From contig CADAIL010000007.1 in NCBI GenBank assembly GCA_902788035.1, forward strand, positions 128,908 through 192,907: a stretch of DNA of 64,000 bases. Reading direction: 5' to 3'. Below the pieces are notes generated by a model. The model ran no database searches. It was given only the letters and a program-made list of their open reading frames with translations, and was not told the DNA's origin. The position numbers were made by a program, and so were the translations under genes. Source of the stretch: an uncultured Lachnospiraceae bacterium. GTDB lineage: Bacteria; Bacillota; Clostridia; Lachnospirales; Lachnospiraceae. Positions 34,514 through 42,452 of the stretch are shown one piece after another (position 1 is the stretch's first letter; every line of letters begins with the position of its first letter).

Positions 34514-35995
34514 TCAACTCTGCTTCGTCATCAAAACTATAGTCTCGACATTCTCCGTAAACGGGAACATATCATACGCAACAGCCTCTCTCGCCTTATA
34601 GCCGTGACTCGTGAGCCACTTAAGGTCTCTTGCCAGCGTCTCCGGCTCGCAGGATATATAAATGATGCGTCCCGGGGACATGGAGACCGCCGCGCTCATG
34701 AATGCCTCCGTGGAGCCCGTGCGGGGCGGATCCATAAAGACAACATCCGCTTTCTCGCGCTGCTCTGCCATACCGCGCATGAACTCTCCGGCATCATTGT
34801 TATAGAAGCGGATATTTTTTATGTCATTGGCCTTCGCGTTACGGATCGCGTCGCGCACCGCGTCGTTATTAAGCTCCACGCCGATGACCTCACCGGCCTT
34901 CGCGGCGGCGGTGATGCCGATTGTCCCGATCCCGCAGTAGGCGTCGATCACGCGCTCGCGGCCTGTCAGGTTGGCATACTTTATTGCCTGACGGTACAGC
35001 TTCTCCGTCTGCACGGAGTTCACCTGGTAGAAGGACTTCGAAGAGATCCTGAATGTGTTTCCGCAGAGCTTATCCTCGATATAACCCTTGCCGTAGATCA
35101 CCGTCTCCTTCTCCCCGAGGACCATCGATGTCCGCTCGGCATTCTCATTCACAATGATCGTCGTGATCTCGGGGTGGCGGCGCAGAAGCTCCTTGACAAA
35201 GTTATTCTTGCCGGGCAGGACCTTAGAGGACAGCACGAGGACAACCATGATCTGACCGGTCACACGGGCACATCTCACAAGCACATGCCGAAGGAGACCG
35301 TAGCCTGAATCCTCATCATATACCTTGATTTTAAAGCTCTTCAGCATATCAAGGATGTCCCTGATAATGGCATCGGCCTTCTCATTCTCGATAAGACAGC
35401 TGTCAATTGACACGACTTTGTGGGTCCCCTGCTCGTAGATGCCGCAGATGTTGCGCTCTTTTCTGCCGTCCTTTATGTGTGCAAATGTAGATGTCACCTT
35501 ATTTCTGTAATGATACGGGTCATCCATGCCGACGATTCCGGAAAGCTTCACGTAAGGCTTAAGAAGAGCAAATGTTTTCTTCTCCTTCTGGGCAAGCGTC
35601 CACTTATAATTCCGACCGATATATTCACACCCACCGCATCGGCGTCTGTGCGGACACTGCGGGGCATCCGGGTCAGCTACAAATTTCGGTCTGTACTGCT
35701 TCTCTTCATCGGCGGGGCGTGGGCTGCTCTTTATCCCGCCTGTCCCAATGCGATCTTCGGACGGTCTGTGGCTTCTGCCGGTTATTTCGTGACCTTTAGC
35801 TCTGCGGTCACCGTTCTTTGCCTCTTGCCCTTTACTTCTGCGGTCACCGTTCTTTACCTCTTGCCCTTTACTTCTATGGTCATTATTCTTTCCCGCATAC
35901 TTTCTGCTTTCTTTCTTCGAATCTGAGTCGACCGGTTGGCCTTGTTCCACCCATTTTTCGTAAGCTCGTTTAATATCAAAATCCTTATTGGCCAT
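34514..35995 (-). CDS. RlmD/TrmA-family RNA (uracil-C5) methyltransferase with repetitive N-terminus
   Basis: 493 aa. An Fe-S type motif CPHRRRCGGCEYIGRNYKWTLAQK lies near residues 113-136, SAM-binding VIDAYCGIGTIGITAAAKAGEVIGVE near 343, DVVFMDPPRTG near 430, and the catalytic Cys in YISCEPETLARDL near 452. These match the RlmD/RumA/TrmA class that makes m5U in rRNA or tRNA. The TRAM domain normally at the N-terminus is replaced by about 100 charged residues including a 12-residue repeat x3 (DHRSKGQEVKNG, DRRSKGQEAKNG, DRRAKGHEITGR). The ATG at 35995 follows GAGG; a GTG six bases earlier is less well spaced. Confidence 0.9.
   Translation of the reverse strand: MANKDFDIKRAYEKWVEQGQPVDSDSKKESRKYAGKNNDHRSKGQEVKNGDRRSKGQEAKNGDRRAKGHEITGRSHRPSEDRIGTGGIKSSPRPADEEKQYRPKFVADPDAPQCPHRRRCGGCEYIGRNYKWTLAQKEKKTFALLKPYVKLSGIVGMDDPYHYRNKVTSTFAHIKDGRKERNICGIYEQGTHKVVSIDSCLIENEKADAIIRDILDMLKSFKIKVYDEDSGYGLLRHVLVRCARVTGQIMVVLVLSSKVLPGKNNFVKELLRRHPEITTIIVNENAERTSMVLGEKETVIYGKGYIEDKLCGNTFRISSKSFYQVNSVQTEKLYRQAIKYANLTGRERVIDAYCGIGTIGITAAAKAGEVIGVELNNDAVRDAIRNAKANDIKNIRFYNNDAGEFMRGMAEQREKADVVFMDPPRTGSTEAFMSAAVSMSPGRIIYISCEPETLARDLKWLTSHGYKAREAVAYDMFPFTENVETIVLMTKQS
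35801..35890 (-). repeat. In-frame 36-bp minisatellite in the RlmD/TrmA-type gene
   Basis: Units marked TCTGCGGTCA, TCTGCGGTCA and TCTATGGTCA start at 35801, 35837 and 35873. They encode three basic 12-residue repeats upstream of the Fe-S motif, perhaps an RNA-binding tail. Confidence 0.85.
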
Positions 35996-36009
35996 TTTCA
36001 CCTCTATAA

Positions 36010-37500
36010 TTATTCAAAAGTAACCTTCTCAAAAGCACTTCTGATCAGCTGCTCGTAATCGATATCGTCATCCGATGAGCTGCCAGCATCGTCATAATAG
36101 TCATAGGAGATGATGAAGACAGTCCCGTCAAGCACAGTCCAGCCTGTGATCTCAGAATTATACGATACATTCTCCGTACCCGCATACAGGACGCAGGATT
36201 TCTGCGCGTAGCTGACAGTCATTCCGTTAACGTCTATGACATGTGTTTCACTGGTATAATCTTCGCTGACATCCTTTGGATCCACATCTCCGTACCATTC
36301 ATCACTCCTGGCTGTCTCCTCCACCTTCTCAGGTGTCATGTCATCAAGGAAGCTGTAGATGTACTGTGAATAGGGCAGGCCTTCATTCGTGCACAGGGTG
36401 AACAGGGCGTCTCCCACAGAGTAATTCACTATCTGATCTTCGGGAAGCGCAAATTTTGCTGTGCTGCCGGTCGCGGTTGATGTGATTGCATATCTTCCGT
36501 TCTCGTCCGGCTCCGGGACCTCGTACTCCGGGTCGGCATCTCCCGCAGCCTCATCCGGGAGCTCCTCATCGGCCGACTCATCAGAATCACTATCGGCGGC
36601 GGGAACTGCATTTGCAATGACATCCTCGGGAACAACAATTTCCGGAATCTCATTGAAATTCTTGTATTCCGACGAGACCTTGAACGCCGACACATTCACT
36701 GTGATAAATGACTGCACGTATGACATAATCTTATTGCCGAGTTCCGTTCCGTCGAATTCCATACGAACAGGAAGATTCGTGCCTTCGGCAATGTACATTG
36801 CGACCGGAATTGTCATGTCTGACAGGACTGAATCATAATCATCGCCAAATACGGATGACATCGTTTCCAGTGAACTGCCGAGATATTCCTCGATCGCATC
36901 ACCGGAAAGCGTGATGTCCATGCGATATACGGTCTGCTCACCTATCGTCTCTGTAGAATCGGCCAATGAAGCTTCGATCTGACCGTCTCTCACCCCTTCG
37001 AACATTGAGAGATTATACAGATCATCCATCTCCGGAACGTCAGAGTCAGACTTCGTCCACGTCTCGCTGCCGTCATTCATGTAGGTTACGAACTTATCAT
37101 CCTCGCGGACGACATATGATTCGACATCCTGAACATTGTTCTCATCAAATACAGTGACGGACACGGAACCGGTCGTGTAGGCTGCGACCGGTTCGCCGGT
37201 CGCTTTGCAGGTCATACTTGCCTCAACCTTCATCTCTGTGCTGAGATCTTCACCTGATTCATCCTCACTCATCATATCGCCCATGCTCATCACAGCGGTC
37301 ATATTAATCACGGAGTCATATTCCATGGACGTGACTTCGCCGAGGGCATCCGCCACGTATCCGGCGAGTTCCGCAGCGTTCGTCGGTGCCGGAGTCGGAG
37401 CAAGTCCGCCAACACCGGACACCCCGCTGCAGCCGGTCAACACCGAAAGAGTAAGTGTACCCATAATGATCCAGACAGAGATTTTTCTCAAATTAATCAT
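36010..37500 (-). CDS. Large lipoprotein with LolA-like N-terminal half
   Basis: 496 aa. MINLRKISVWIIMGTLTLSVLTGC is a lipoprotein signal peptide. Residues about 40-310 (SMEYDSVINMTAVMSMGD, VEASMTCKATGEPVAAYTTGSVSVTV, IGEQTVYRMDITLSGDAIEEYL) resemble the LolA/DUF6612 type of lipoprotein in Firmicutes. An acidic linker (SDSDESADEELPDEAAGDADPE) leads to a second domain with EDQIVNYSVGDALFTLC. The function is unknown. It lies nine bases before the methyltransferase gene. The ATG at 37500 is chosen because it gives the signal peptide and has GGAGAG upstream. Confidence 0.78.
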   Translation of the reverse strand: MINLRKISVWIIMGTLTLSVLTGCSGVSGVGGLAPTPAPTNAAELAGYVADALGEVTSMEYDSVINMTAVMSMGDMMSEDESGEDLSTEMKVEASMTCKATGEPVAAYTTGSVSVTVFDENNVQDVESYVVREDDKFVTYMNDGSETWTKSDSDVPEMDDLYNLSMFEGVRDGQIEASLADSTETIGEQTVYRMDITLSGDAIEEYLGSSLETMSSVFGDDYDSVLSDMTIPVAMYIAEGTNLPVRMEFDGTELGNKIMSYVQSFITVNVSAFKVSSEYKNFNEIPEIVVPEDVIANAVPAADSDSDESADEELPDEAAGDADPEYEVPEPDENGRYAITSTATGSTAKFALPEDQIVNYSVGDALFTLCTNEGLPYSQYIYSFLDDMTPEKVEETARSDEWYGDVDPKDVSEDYTSETHVIDVNGMTVSYAQKSCVLYAGTENVSYNSEITGWTVLDGTVFIISYDYYDDAGSSSDDDIDYEQLIRSAFEKVTFE

Positions 37501-37624
37501 ATATTCATCTCTCCATACCGTTTTATTGAAATTTGGCAAATAATACACCATGCAATCAATTCGCATCTGCCGGGACATGGTGCCTTCTCTCCCGAAAGCA
37601 ACTGGCAGCGTGCCGCTGATCAAT

Positions 37625-38770
37625 TCATCTTCGTACTATCTCATATTTATACGTGTCTGAACTGAAACAATCTTCAATTCCCTCCGACACATACATCTTA
37701 TCATCATCTGTCATTAGAACAAAGTCAAATTCATCGCTGTGAGCACGCCAGTATTCAATTGCCTTCTCGGGTCCCATGACATACAGCGAAGTTGACAGGC
37801 CGTCCGCCATCGTCCCATCACTGCATATAATCGAGACCGAAGCATCCACAGAAAAACCGTTGTCTGCCGGATATCCGGTCGCAGGGTCAATGATATGGTG
37901 ATACACTTTTCCGTCCGACGCGGTAAAATTTCGCTCGTAGCCTCCTGAGGATATCACCGCCATGTCTTTCACCTGGACGACCCCGAGGAACGTCCCTCTG
38001 TTCCTGTCATTCAGCGCGACCTTCCATGGGCTGCCGTCAGGCTTACCGCCGACAGTCTGAATATTACCGCCGAGATCGATCAGCGCACTGGTCACCCCGT
38101 TCGAGCGGAAAATATCCGCAATGCACTGAGATGTATAGCCTTTCGCAATCCCTCCGAAATCAATTCTCATCTGATCCGGAAGAACTACAGAACCTTTATC
38201 CGCATCATATTCTATCTTCGACGCGTCGACCCTGGTCAAAATATCCGCGATATCTTTTTCCGCAGGGGCTTCCCTTCTGACAGTTCCTGTATTGCCGGCC
38301 TCATCCTCGAACTGTGATGTGAATCCCCACAGTTCCATGAGCGGATAAACAGAAATGTCGAACGCCCCGCCGGTGCTGTCATGCAGGTCCAGTGAGACCT
38401 CGGTCAGGTATGCGGTATCCGGGGTGAGAACTCCACCTCCGTTAGCATTGATCTTCGCGGTATCACTGCCCGATTTTCCTGTCGAGAGAAGATCATCTAA
38501 TCTTCGGATTTCAACTTCGCCGGCAATGAGCGCATCCTCTGCATGCTGCCCGTAAGCCCGCAGTGACATATATGGGACTGTCATGGCATCATAAATGACT
38601 CTGTCAAAAGCCTGGTCAGCCATCGGATCGGCATCTTTTGCTGCCATATCCGAAGACTTAGAGGAGTCACCGGCGCTCCCGCCGGCTGTCCCGTTCACTG
38701 AATACTCAGCGCTGCAGCCCGTAAAGATCAGCATTCCCGCAAGAGCCGCCGCAATTATTTTCCTTTTCAT
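37625..38770 (-). CDS. apbE: FAD:protein FMN transferase (ApbE), lipoprotein
   Basis: 381 aa. MKRKIIAAALAGMLIFTGC is a lipoprotein signal peptide. ApbE motifs follow: IYDAMTVPYMSLRAYG, the Mg/FAD segment GGAFDISVYPLMELWGF, MRIDFGGIAKGYTSQCIADIF, ALIDLGGNIQTVGGKPDGSPWKVALND and HHIIDPATGYPADNGFSVDASVSIICSDGTMADGLSTSLYVMG. The enzyme attaches FMN covalently to Thr of exported flavoproteins such as Rnf or Nqr subunits. None of these targets is encoded in the window. It is upstream of the large lipoprotein gene with a 124-bp gap. Confidence 0.94.
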   Translation of the reverse strand: MKRKIIAAALAGMLIFTGCSAEYSVNGTAGGSAGDSSKSSDMAAKDADPMADQAFDRVIYDAMTVPYMSLRAYGQHAEDALIAGEVEIRRLDDLLSTGKSGSDTAKINANGGGVLTPDTAYLTEVSLDLHDSTGGAFDISVYPLMELWGFTSQFEDEAGNTGTVRREAPAEKDIADILTRVDASKIEYDADKGSVVLPDQMRIDFGGIAKGYTSQCIADIFRSNGVTSALIDLGGNIQTVGGKPDGSPWKVALNDRNRGTFLGVVQVKDMAVISSGGYERNFTASDGKVYHHIIDPATGYPADNGFSVDASVSIICSDGTMADGLSTSLYVMGPEKAIEYWRAHSDEFDFVLMTDDDKMYVSEGIEDCFSSDTYKYEIVRR

Positions 38771-39414
38771 ATATATAACCTGTCCAGTAAAAAGTATTAT
38801 GCAATAATCGTATCTTACGTGAAATCACTCGTACTTGTCAAGGCAGGAGGCGGCAGGCACATATCGGAGATCTAAATCAGGAAAGCCTCCGGATCACTCC
38901 GGAGGCTTTCCCTTTGCTGAAAGATGACTATGCAGATATAAGAAAGGCATTTCTGCCTGTTTGTCGTTTTATCAGGGTCTTCTGTGTTTTTGTTCTTGTT
39001 CCCTGCTGAACTGTATAATAAAGCATTATACGCCTCGATGCACGACAAATCTATTAGAACATTTAGCCAAATATTGCAATATTTGAAATAGGCATGAAAT
39101 ATTTCCCTTGTAAATATCGCAAAAATGACATTTGTCACATTCTTTTGATATCTAATAATAGTCATATAATGCCCTTTTAGTCAATTTTTGAGCGATTTAT
39201 AGCCTTTTAAGCCAAAAAATGCTTGCAAATCTCTCTATCTCACGTTTATTATTATCGTAACTTATGCATGTATGCATTACTTGTATACAGACATTTCATG
39301 CTGACGCTGCCCGATTCCTGCATCAGGTTCTGCTCGATAAGCTGAAATCAGATTCCGCACTCAGAAACCGGCTATGTAAGCAGATGATGGAAATCCATTA
39401 CACAGGAGACGATT
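38771..39414. other. AT-rich intergenic region with one hairpin
   Basis: The 644-bp gap separates apbE and the divergent AraC gene. It holds the hairpin AAAGCCTCCGGA-TCAC-TCCGGAGGCTTT (38882-38909) with only a short T tract, and a long AT-rich stretch with a possible TTGCAA...TTATTA promoter near 39220-39255 towards the AraC gene. The minus-strand frame of 97 codons inside has no RBS or family. Confidence 0.6.
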
Positions 39415-40245
39415 ATGTATTCACTGTTCTATAAAGAAAAAAACGATTTTGAGCTTTATGATATTGACAGTACACATATTCCGCCGCATCTCCACAAGAA
39501 CATCGAATTCACCTATGTGCTTGAAGGGACGCTTGTCTGCGGTATCGGCACAAAGCTGTACAACATGGAAAAAGGTGACATTGCTGTCATCTTCCCTGAA
39601 CAGATCCACCACTATCAGCATTACGGCACCGAGCCCGGCAGGGTTCAGTACCTGCTCGGACTCCCCTCCATGACCGGACCATATATGCAGACAATCACCA
39701 CTCTGGTCCCGGAAAACCCGATCATCAAGGCCAAAGATGTGCATCCCGACATCTACTATGCCCTGGAGACACTTGAACTGCACGATGGCAGTGATCAGGA
39801 CGATATCCTGCATCAGGCCTACCTGATGATTATCCTTGCCCGCGTGCTGCCTCTGCTCACCCTCGAGGAGCTCCATACGAATGACAGTGATGATCTTGTC
39901 AGCCGGACGGTCTCCTACATTGCCGAGCACTATGCGGAGGAAAATCTGACATTAACAAAAATGGCCCACGATCTGTTCGTGAGCCCATTTGCGCTGTCAC
40001 GTGTATTCTCAGGTACTTTTCATACGAACTTTAACAAATACCTGAACAACACCCGACTTGAATATGTGCGCTATCTTCTCGAGTATACTGACCAGTCGAT
40101 CACCGAGGCATATGAGAATGCTGGTTTCGGAAGCCAGAGAACATTTAACCGCGCTTTCCGCGAGCACTTCCGCATGACGCCCAAGCAGTTCCGCGAACAC
40201 AACCGCATGATAGCGGTCAACAGGAAAAGACCTTCTTCTGACTGA
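39415..40245 (+). CDS. AraC-family transcriptional regulator with cupin sensor
   Basis: 276 aa. The N-terminal cupin (about 1-110) includes HIPPHLHKNIEFTYVLEGTLVCGIGTKLYNMEKGDIAVIFPEQIHHYQ. The C-terminal AraC domain has two helix-turn-helix motifs, LTLTKMAHDLFVSPFALSRVFSGTFHTNFNKYLNNTRLEYVRYLL and SITEAYENAGFGSQRTFNRAFREHFRMTPKQFR. Such proteins usually sense a sugar or metabolite. It converges with the RpiB/LacAB-type isomerase gene with no bases between the stop codons, which may hint at linked sugar metabolism. AGGAGAC precedes the ATG. Confidence 0.93.
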   Translation: MYSLFYKEKNDFELYDIDSTHIPPHLHKNIEFTYVLEGTLVCGIGTKLYNMEKGDIAVIFPEQIHHYQHYGTEPGRVQYLLGLPSMTGPYMQTITTLVPENPIIKAKDVHPDIYYALETLELHDGSDQDDILHQAYLMIILARVLPLLTLEELHTNDSDDLVSRTVSYIAEHYAEENLTLTKMAHDLFVSPFALSRVFSGTFHTNFNKYLNNTRLEYVRYLLEYTDQSITEAYENAGFGSQRTFNRAFREHFRMTPKQFREHNRMIAVNRKRPSSD

Positions 40246-40707
40246 TTACTTTACCGGCACACAGTGTCTGTCGTTGATGTCCTTGACCTTCTGTACACGG
40301 TTAACATACTTTTCTGCTGTGAATGCATCTGTTGTCATCCATGTCTTTACGATCTCGGTGGAGATAAGCGTGCCGATGATTTTTGCGCCGAGGCAGAGCA
40401 CGTTCGTGTCATTGTGCTGACGTGAAAGGGCTGCACAGAGCGGGTCCTGGCAGACAGCTGCGTAAATACCGTTGATCTTGTTAGCGATCATGGCTGAGCC
40501 ATAGCCTACGCCGTCGACAAAGATGCCGCGGTCGCACTCGCCCTTAGCCACAGCCAGAGCTGCCGGATACACATAATCCGGGAGGTCTGCCGGATTATTG
40601 TCATATGTGCCGAAATCGACGACTTCGTGACCCATACTCTCAAGGAGAGCTTTGATCTCGTTCTTCATGTTCGTGCCGGCATGATCGTTCGCCATAGCAA
40701 TCTTCAT
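40246..40707 (-). CDS. RpiB/LacA/LacB-family sugar-phosphate isomerase
   Basis: 153 aa. MKIAMANDHAGTNMKNEIKALLESMGHEVVDFGTYDNNPADLPDYVYPAALAVAKGECDRGIFVDGVGYGSAMIANKINGIYAAVCQDPLCAALSRQHNDTNVLCLGAKIIG follows the family closely. The usual catalytic Cys in the GICGTG loop of RpiB is replaced by Val/Gly (DGVGYG), so this may belong to a subgroup using other substrates. It likely interconverts a phosphorylated aldose and ketose in the cytosol. AGGAGG precedes the ATG. Confidence 0.9.
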   Translation of the reverse strand: MKIAMANDHAGTNMKNEIKALLESMGHEVVDFGTYDNNPADLPDYVYPAALAVAKGECDRGIFVDGVGYGSAMIANKINGIYAAVCQDPLCAALSRQHNDTNVLCLGAKIIGTLISTEIVKTWMTTDAFTAEKYVNRVQKVKDINDRHCVPVK

Positions 40708-40783
40708 ATCTTACTTCCTCCTTTTCATCTGCAGAATCCCATTGATCCGCGTTGGGGATTATTGATTATATTAAGTATACCAT

Positions 40784-40829
40784 AAAACCCTGAAAAATCG
40801 CGTAATTACGCGATTTTTCAGGGTTTTTT
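40784..40829. terminator. Perfect 44-bp palindrome acting as terminator
   Basis: The sequence 40784-40827 is its own reverse complement, centred on CGTAATTACG and ending in GGGTTTT. It starts 15 bp past the stop of the membrane-protein gene on the minus strand. T runs on both strands allow bidirectional termination. It could extrude as a cruciform. Confidence 0.88.
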
Positions 40830-40841
40830 CTAAAGATTTTC

Positions 40842-42350
40842 TTACGCGAACCAGGTATTCGTCTCACCCGAGATGTATACGCTGGCCAGATATTTTCCCT
40901 CACTGTCAGTTTGTAACTGAATGTAGGTGTCATCTCCGTTGACATAAAGGCTCCACTCATTTTCACTTTCAAAGAGCGCGATGAACAGCCCATTCACTGA
41001 TAAACTGCTCTCTTCAATATCCCCGTAATTATCCTTTTCACCGCAGTCCCTGAGTGCCTGAAGCATCTCATCCGTGATACGTAATTCTGAGAGCTGCATG
41101 CCCGGATATATCCCGGAATCTTCCGGGAGCAGATTTCCCCATGCCGCTTGAATTTCATCTTCTGCCTGCCCGTCCGAGTATTCAGGTGTATTCCAGTAGA
41201 ATGAAGTTCCTATGGATTCGCTGTCTACATGGATATATGCCTCAGAATGCCCCTGAACCAATTCGGCCTCGACTCCCGTTATTTCGTCATTCTCAGTGAC
41301 TTCAGCATTTGCCCAGCCAGCCTCTTTCATGAGCGCCGCTGTCTCTTCGGCTGAAAGACCCATCCAGGGCAGATACGGGTTATCTGACCGCCATATCTCA
41401 ATATCGTTGAAAAGCTCGCTGAACTCTTCCGCGATTTCTTCGGGCATCTCATCCTTTTTATCGTCATCTCCCCCGCCTATAAGAATAGTTCCTCCCGGCT
41501 TCGGATCCGGTTCAGTATGAGTTATATTAATGTGATGCGTCGAAGCCTGGAACAGGAAAGCCACAAGCCTCACGATCAGCAGCATGATGAATATGACCGC
41601 GATCGGACTGACTCGCCGGCCAATGCCTGTATTCCTCCCGGTACCGGCCGATCTCCCGGGCTTCCTCGCCGGACGCGGTTTTACTGCAGACGCAGCTTCC
41701 CTCGCCAGAGCTGCCTGAGTCTCCGTGACAGTCACACTTTCCGGAGAAACCTGATGATTCCGGACGCTCTGCTTCCTGTCTATAGCAGAGGATCTTCTCT
41801 GCTCCTCGAACAGCTTCCATTTTGTCGGAGCCTTATCCATAAAGTTCTTTGCGCTTTCGAGAAACTTCGAATCCGCGCTCAGATCACCCGCAACTTCTTC
41901 TAAGCCTTCAAACACACGCTCCTGGATTGTCCTGCCGACAGTCGGCATTTGCCTTATTATGGATTCGTGAGTCTTCTTTGGCGTATCCGCATAGGAAGGC
42001 ACCCGCCTTTCCGCTGCCTTTACGGACCCATGAGGCGGATGATAATAGCCGCCCGAAGAATCCCGCTTCGGATAACTGTCTCTCGTCTCGGTCTTAGCAA
42101 TACTGCTCTCTGAAAATGCTACTGAACCGGGAGACGGCGATTTAAGGAGATACTCATCGTCAAAATCGATCCGACCTTTTGTGAGGTCATCGCCGAAGTC
42201 AAGATCGTCCAGAGAAAATCGTCCGAAAACGCTTGCATTGACGAAGCCCGGTATCTCGTCGTAGTCCATATTGTTTTGAATCGAACCGGAGAGACCGATG
42301 TTATTCAGCCACCCACTGTATTCATCTGAAATAGTACTCTTTCCCGACAT
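40842..42350 (-). CDS. Single-pass membrane protein of unknown function, partner of the clostripain-like gene
   Basis: 502 aa. Residues 1-235 are charged and probably disordered in the cytosol (MSGKSTISDEYSGWLNNIGLSG). One membrane helix RRVSPIAVIFIMLLIVRLVAFLF is near 250-275, then an acidic outside part with a folded C-terminal region (LPWMGLSAEETAALMKEAGWANAEV). There is no known domain. The topology (basic or polar N-tail, one helix, outside domain) mirrors that of the protease encoded upstream, 103 bp away on the same strand, so the two may be partners. AAGGAGG precedes the ATG. Confidence 0.78.
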   Translation of the reverse strand: MSGKSTISDEYSGWLNNIGLSGSIQNNMDYDEIPGFVNASVFGRFSLDDLDFGDDLTKGRIDFDDEYLLKSPSPGSVAFSESSIAKTETRDSYPKRDSSGGYYHPPHGSVKAAERRVPSYADTPKKTHESIIRQMPTVGRTIQERVFEGLEEVAGDLSADSKFLESAKNFMDKAPTKWKLFEEQRRSSAIDRKQSVRNHQVSPESVTVTETQAALAREAASAVKPRPARKPGRSAGTGRNTGIGRRVSPIAVIFIMLLIVRLVAFLFQASTHHINITHTEPDPKPGGTILIGGGDDDKKDEMPEEIAEEFSELFNDIEIWRSDNPYLPWMGLSAEETAALMKEAGWANAEVTENDEITGVEAELVQGHSEAYIHVDSESIGTSFYWNTPEYSDGQAEDEIQAAWGNLLPEDSGIYPGMQLSELRITDEMLQALRDCGEKDNYGDIEESSLSVNGLFIALFESENEWSLYVNGDDTYIQLQTDSEGKYLASVYISGETNTWFA

Positions 42351-42367
42351 AGTGTTCCTCCTTGTTT

Positions 42368-42439
42368 CAAGTCTCGCTCGCGAGACTTGGCGCGGGCTCT
42401 GAATAGTCAGGCTGCCACGCGCCTTATGACACGTGGCAG
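42368..42439 (-). other. Two intercistronic hairpins
   Basis: CAAGTCTCGC-TC-GCGAGACTTG (42368-42389) and CTGCCACG/CGTGGCAG (42412-42439) fill the gap between the clostripain-like gene and the membrane-protein gene. Neither has a T tract, so they may set mRNA stability or attenuate the second gene. Confidence 0.6.
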
Positions 42440-42452
42440 TCACCGGGGAAAA

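Noticed and set aside
38872..39165. 97-codon frame in the apbE-AraC gap
   Set aside because: No RBS, no recognisable family and atypical composition. It reads across a hairpin and AT-rich DNA.
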